From an uncultured Roseburia sp. (lineage in GTDB: Bacteria > Bacillota > Clostridia > Lachnospirales > Lachnospiraceae), in assembly GCA_910587865.1 (NCBI GenBank), contig CAJUNX010000012.1, positions 50,280-67,173 on the forward strand: a stretch of 16,894 nt of DNA, in the 5' to 3' direction. This document shows positions 14,330 through 16,894 of the stretch, one piece after another; the first letter of the stretch is position 1; every line of letters starts with the position of its first letter. The notes under the pieces were generated by a model. It did not search any database. It was not told the origin of the DNA and saw only the letters and a program-made list of their open reading frames with translations. A program made the position numbers and the translations under genes.

Positions 14330-14631
14330 TGGCGTTAAAAGCAGCTGAAATCAATGAGAGTACGAAATGGCAGGATCTGACCGAGGGGTTAAAGATCTAT
14401 GAACCGGCCACATCGCGTCAGTTTCAGACCGGGGAGTGGAGGACAAAGACGCCGGTGCTTGATACGGAGCGGTGTACGCAGTGTCTGCTGTGTGTTCCCT
14501 ACTGTCCGGACAGCTCGATTCCGGTGCGTGACGGAAAACGGCAGGCATTTGATCTCGACCACTGCAAGGGATGCGGGATCTGCGAGGCGGCCTGCCCGTT
14601 TGGCGCAATTACGATGAAGGAGGGGAGATAG
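14329..14631 (+). CDS. porD: Pyruvate:ferredoxin oxidoreductase, delta (ferredoxin) subunit
   Basis: A 100-residue ferredoxin-like subunit that passes electrons from the thiamine site to external ferredoxin. Two complete [4Fe-4S] motifs are visible: C49-x2-C52-x2-C55-x3-C59-P (CTQCLLCVPYCP) and C79-x2-C82-x2-C85-x3-C89-P (CKGCGICEAACP). An N-terminal extension of about 45 residues is typical of PorD. ATG 14329 overlaps the porG stop and follows GGAGGT (14317-14322) by 6 nt; the GTG one codon earlier is less likely. The stop is followed directly by the porA ATG, so translation is probably coupled along the operon. Confidence 0.95.
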   Translation: MALKAAEINESTKWQDLTEGLKIYEPATSRQFQTGEWRTKTPVLDTERCTQCLLCVPYCPDSSIPVRDGKRQAFDLDHCKGCGICEAACPFGAITMKEGR

Positions 14632-15813
14632 ATGGCAGTCAGAACCAGAATGTCAGGAAATGAGGCGGTGGCGCATGCGATCCGGCAGATCGACCCGGAT
14701 GTCATGCCGGCGTTTCCGATTACGCCCTCCACGGAGATTCCCCAGTATGTGTCCACGATGATCGCAAACGGGGAGATCGAAACGGAATTTATTCCGGTGG
14801 AGAGTGAGCACAGCGCAATGAGTGCGGCGATCGGCGCGGGTGCGGCCGGAGCACGCACGTTTACGGCAACTTCCTCCGCGGGGCTGGCCCTGATGTGGGA
14901 GGTCGTCTATGTGGCGGCATCGACCCGTCTGCCCCTTGTGATGGCGGTGGTAAACCGCGGGCTGACCGGGCCGTTAAATATCAACGCGGAGCATTCGGAC
15001 AGCATGGGCGCACGGGATTCCGGCTGGATCCAGATCTATGCGGAAAATAATCAGGAAGCCTATGACAACATGATTCAGGCGTACCGGATCGCGGAGCACG
15101 CAGATGTTCATCTGCCGGTCATGATCTGTCAGGACGGCTTTATCACGAGCCATGCGGTGGAAAATATCAGCCTGCTCGACGACGCGCCTGTAAAAAAATT
15201 CGTCGGGGAATATCAGCCAGAGCATTTTCTGCTGAACGAGAAAGAGCCTGTGGCGGTGGGGCCCTATGCGGTGTCGAACTACTGTATGGAGGCAAAGAAG
15301 GCGCAGGCCGAGGCGATGATCCGCTCAAAGAAGGTGATTCTTGATGTGGCGCGGGACTTTGAGGAGATCTCGGGACGTGCGTACGGATTTTTTGAAGCGT
15401 ATCGCATGGACGACGCGGAATACGCGGTGGCTGCGATCGGTTCCGTGTGCGGAACCGCGAAGGACGCCGTCGACCGGCTGCGGGAAAAAGGCGTGAAGGC
15501 CGGGCTTATAAAAGTTCGTGTGTTCCGCCCGTTTCCGGGGGAAGAGCTCGCGGAAGCGCTGCGCGGCTGTAAGGCGGTTGCGATCATGGACCGCTGTGAG
15601 AGCTACAGCGGCGAGGGAGGCCCGCTCGGCGCGGAGCTGACTGCGGCGATGTACCGGGCAAAGGTAACCGCGGAGACGGTGAATATCGTGTACGGCCTTT
15701 CCGGGCGCGACGTCCGGGTAGAGGATATGGAGCAGGTGTACGCTGATCTTCGAAGCATGGCGGAGGAAGGGAAGCGTTTTGCGCAGTATCCGTATTTGGG
15801 GTTAAGAGAATAA
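14632..15813 (+). CDS. porA: Pyruvate:ferredoxin oxidoreductase, alpha subunit
   Basis: The 393-residue alpha subunit, which with beta forms the thiamine-diphosphate active site. It shows FPITPSTEIPQ (28-38), the oxoacid-binding loop; FIPVESEHSAMSAAIGAGAAGART (53-76) containing the conserved glutamate region expected to activate the cofactor; TSSAGLALMWE (80-90); NRGLTGPLNINAEHSDSMGARDSGWIQ (108-134), a family signature; and the transketolase-C-like domain from about residue 255 (AAIGSVCGTAKDAVDRL, VRVFRPFPGEEL). Length matches separate-subunit pyruvate enzymes rather than the fused single-chain type of about 1,200 residues. The ATG abuts the porD stop, with AAGGAGGGG just upstream. A 48-nt gap precedes porB. 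Confidence 0.95.
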   Translation: MAVRTRMSGNEAVAHAIRQIDPDVMPAFPITPSTEIPQYVSTMIANGEIETEFIPVESEHSAMSAAIGAGAAGARTFTATSSAGLALMWEVVYVAASTRLPLVMAVVNRGLTGPLNINAEHSDSMGARDSGWIQIYAENNQEAYDNMIQAYRIAEHADVHLPVMICQDGFITSHAVENISLLDDAPVKKFVGEYQPEHFLLNEKEPVAVGPYAVSNYCMEAKKAQAEAMIRSKKVILDVARDFEEISGRAYGFFEAYRMDDAEYAVAAIGSVCGTAKDAVDRLREKGVKAGLIKVRVFRPFPGEELAEALRGCKAVAIMDRCESYSGEGGPLGAELTAAMYRAKVTAETVNIVYGLSGRDVRVEDMEQVYADLRSMAEEGKRFAQYPYLGLRE

Positions 15814-15861
15814 CAGCAGGGCGGTGCAGGAAACTGGCGATACCGCGGAAATGAGGAAAAC

Positions 15862-16803
15862 GTGGATAAGACGACATTTGATTTCAAAGAGATACAGGGG
15901 AGAGAGGACCGGCTTGCACCGGGACACCGGCTCTGTGCCGGCTGCGGTGCGTCGATCGCGGTGCGGAATGTATTAAAGGCCCTTCACCCGGGGGATCATG
16001 CGGTGGTGGGCAATGCGACCGGATGTTTGGAGGTATCTTCTTATACATATCCGTATACGGCGTATGAAGACAGTTATATTCACACTGCTTTTGAGAATGC
16101 CGGCGCAACGCTCTCAGGAGTGGAGACGGCGTACCGGGTGCTGAGGAAAAAGGGAAAGGTCGGTGCGGATTACAAATTTATCACCTTCGGCGGTGACGGC
16201 GGAACGTATGATATCGGCCTGCAGTCCCTCTCGGGGGCGATGGAGCGCGGACATGATATGGTATATGTCTGCTATGACAACGGGGCTTATATGAATACCG
16301 GAATCCAGCGTTCGTCCGCGACCCCGGAATTTGCGGATACAACGACCACCCCGGTGGGAAAGGTTTCCACGGGAAAGCCGCAGTCGAGGAAGGATCTCGC
16401 GGCAGTCATGGCGGCGCACCATATTCCGTATGTTGGACAGACGACATTTATCGGAAATATGAAGGATCTCTACACAAAGGCCGAGCGGGCGATCTATACG
16501 GAAGGGCCGGCGTTTTTAAACATCATGGCGCCCTGTCCCAGGGGCTGGCGCTACGATGCGCCGAAGCTTGGCGAGATCTGTAAGCTGGCGGTGGAGACCT
16601 GCTACTGGCCGCTTTTTGAGGTCGCGGAGGGGAAATGGATCTTAAATTACGAGCCGAAGAAAAAACTTCCGATCGAGGACTTCTTAAAGCAGCAGGGACG
16701 GTTTAAGCATCTGTTTAAGCCGGAAAACGAGCACTGTATCGGGGAATTCCAGGCCGAGGTCGACAGGCGCTGGGAGGAGCTGCTCGCGCGGTGTGCAGGG
16801 TAG
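15862..16803 (+). CDS. porB: Pyruvate:ferredoxin oxidoreductase, beta subunit
   Basis: The 313-residue beta subunit, which binds thiamine diphosphate and one [4Fe-4S] cluster. Probable cluster ligands C25 and C28 (LCAGCGAS), C55 (GNATGCLEV) and C225 (MAPCPRGW) are all present. The thiamine-binding motif runs from GDGGTYDIG (111-119) to YDNGAYMNTGIQRS (138-151), with glycine where some homologues have glutamate after DN. Length agrees with separate-subunit PorB proteins, and the HRLCAGCGA opening and PYTAYEDSYIHTAFENAG segment favour pyruvate as substrate. The start is GTG at 15862, preceded by GAGG (15853-15856) at 5 nt; no better in-frame ATG exists. It is the last gene of porGDAB; no T-run terminator is visible before the window ends. 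Confidence 0.95.
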   Translation: MDKTTFDFKEIQGREDRLAPGHRLCAGCGASIAVRNVLKALHPGDHAVVGNATGCLEVSSYTYPYTAYEDSYIHTAFENAGATLSGVETAYRVLRKKGKVGADYKFITFGGDGGTYDIGLQSLSGAMERGHDMVYVCYDNGAYMNTGIQRSSATPEFADTTTTPVGKVSTGKPQSRKDLAAVMAAHHIPYVGQTTFIGNMKDLYTKAERAIYTEGPAFLNIMAPCPRGWRYDAPKLGEICKLAVETCYWPLFEVAEGKWILNYEPKKKLPIEDFLKQQGRFKHLFKPENEHCIGEFQAEVDRRWEELLARCAG

Positions 16804-16809
16804 CGGCAC

Positions 16810-16894
16810 ACCTGGTAAAAAGAGCCGCCCGCGCGAGGAGGGGGAAGACAGCGTCCTGCGGTGGGTCGGGCAGCGACCTGGTAAAAGGAGCCGC
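16810..16894 (+). repeat. Two copies of a 19-nt direct repeat, 66 nt apart
   Basis: ACCTGGTAAAAAGAGCCGC (16810-16828) and ACCTGGTAAAAGGAGCCGC (16876-16894) differ at one base. The second copy ends exactly at the window edge, so a longer tandem array may continue. GCGGC at 16803-16807 can pair with GCCGC at 16824-16828, but no T-run follows. Confidence 0.7.

Overview
The window looks like a chromosomal segment of a spore-forming anaerobic Clostridia member, most likely Lachnospiraceae. This rests on dipicolinate synthase genes (spores), a four-subunit ferredoxin-dependent oxoacid oxidoreductase and a flavodiiron protein (anaerobe), moderate GC, strong AGGAGG-type ribosome sites and frequent TTA-AAR codon pairs. 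Nothing seen directly fixes the species. No tRNA, rRNA, insertion sequence, phage gene or CRISPR array was recognised.

Layout. 44-2385: a tight three-gene cluster (helical repeat protein, DUF4474 membrane-anchored protein, metallophosphoesterase). 2438-3905: aspartate kinase with its own promoter and terminator. 3857-4862: about 1 kb with no convincing protein gene. It holds a degenerate tandem repeat (about 20 or more units of 22-25 bp), and an excellent promoter with a very AT-rich upstream element points leftward through it toward the back side of the aspartokinase terminator. This is the most unusual part of the window and may encode a long repeat-rich RNA. 4933-6467: dpaA-dpaB behind a near-perfect sigma-K-type promoter, ended by a strong terminator shared with the convergent small TSCPD gene (6503-6766, minus strand). 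6846-9602: divergent promoters for TSCPD and secA; secA has a structured leader. 9724-12634: flavodiiron protein, terminator, macrodomain protein, a 325-nt gap, and a GNAT acetyltransferase. 12682-13554: DegV fatty-acid-binding protein. 13608-16803: strong promoter, structured leader and porG-porD-porA-porB. 16810-16894: two copies of a 19-nt repeat 66 nt apart, running into the window edge.

How the genes fit together. Aspartate kinase starts the aspartate/diaminopimelate pathway, whose intermediate dihydrodipicolinate is oxidised by DpaAB to dipicolinic acid in the mother cell. The two lie side by side here but under separate signals, with the repeat region between them. The por operon links pyruvate to acetyl-CoA and reduced ferredoxin and contains oxygen-sensitive iron-sulfur clusters; the flavodiiron protein a few genes upstream is of the kind that removes O2 or NO in anaerobes. 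secA, TSCPD, macrodomain, GNAT and DegV look like independent housekeeping or accessory units. All functional names are from motif recognition by eye; no database search was run.
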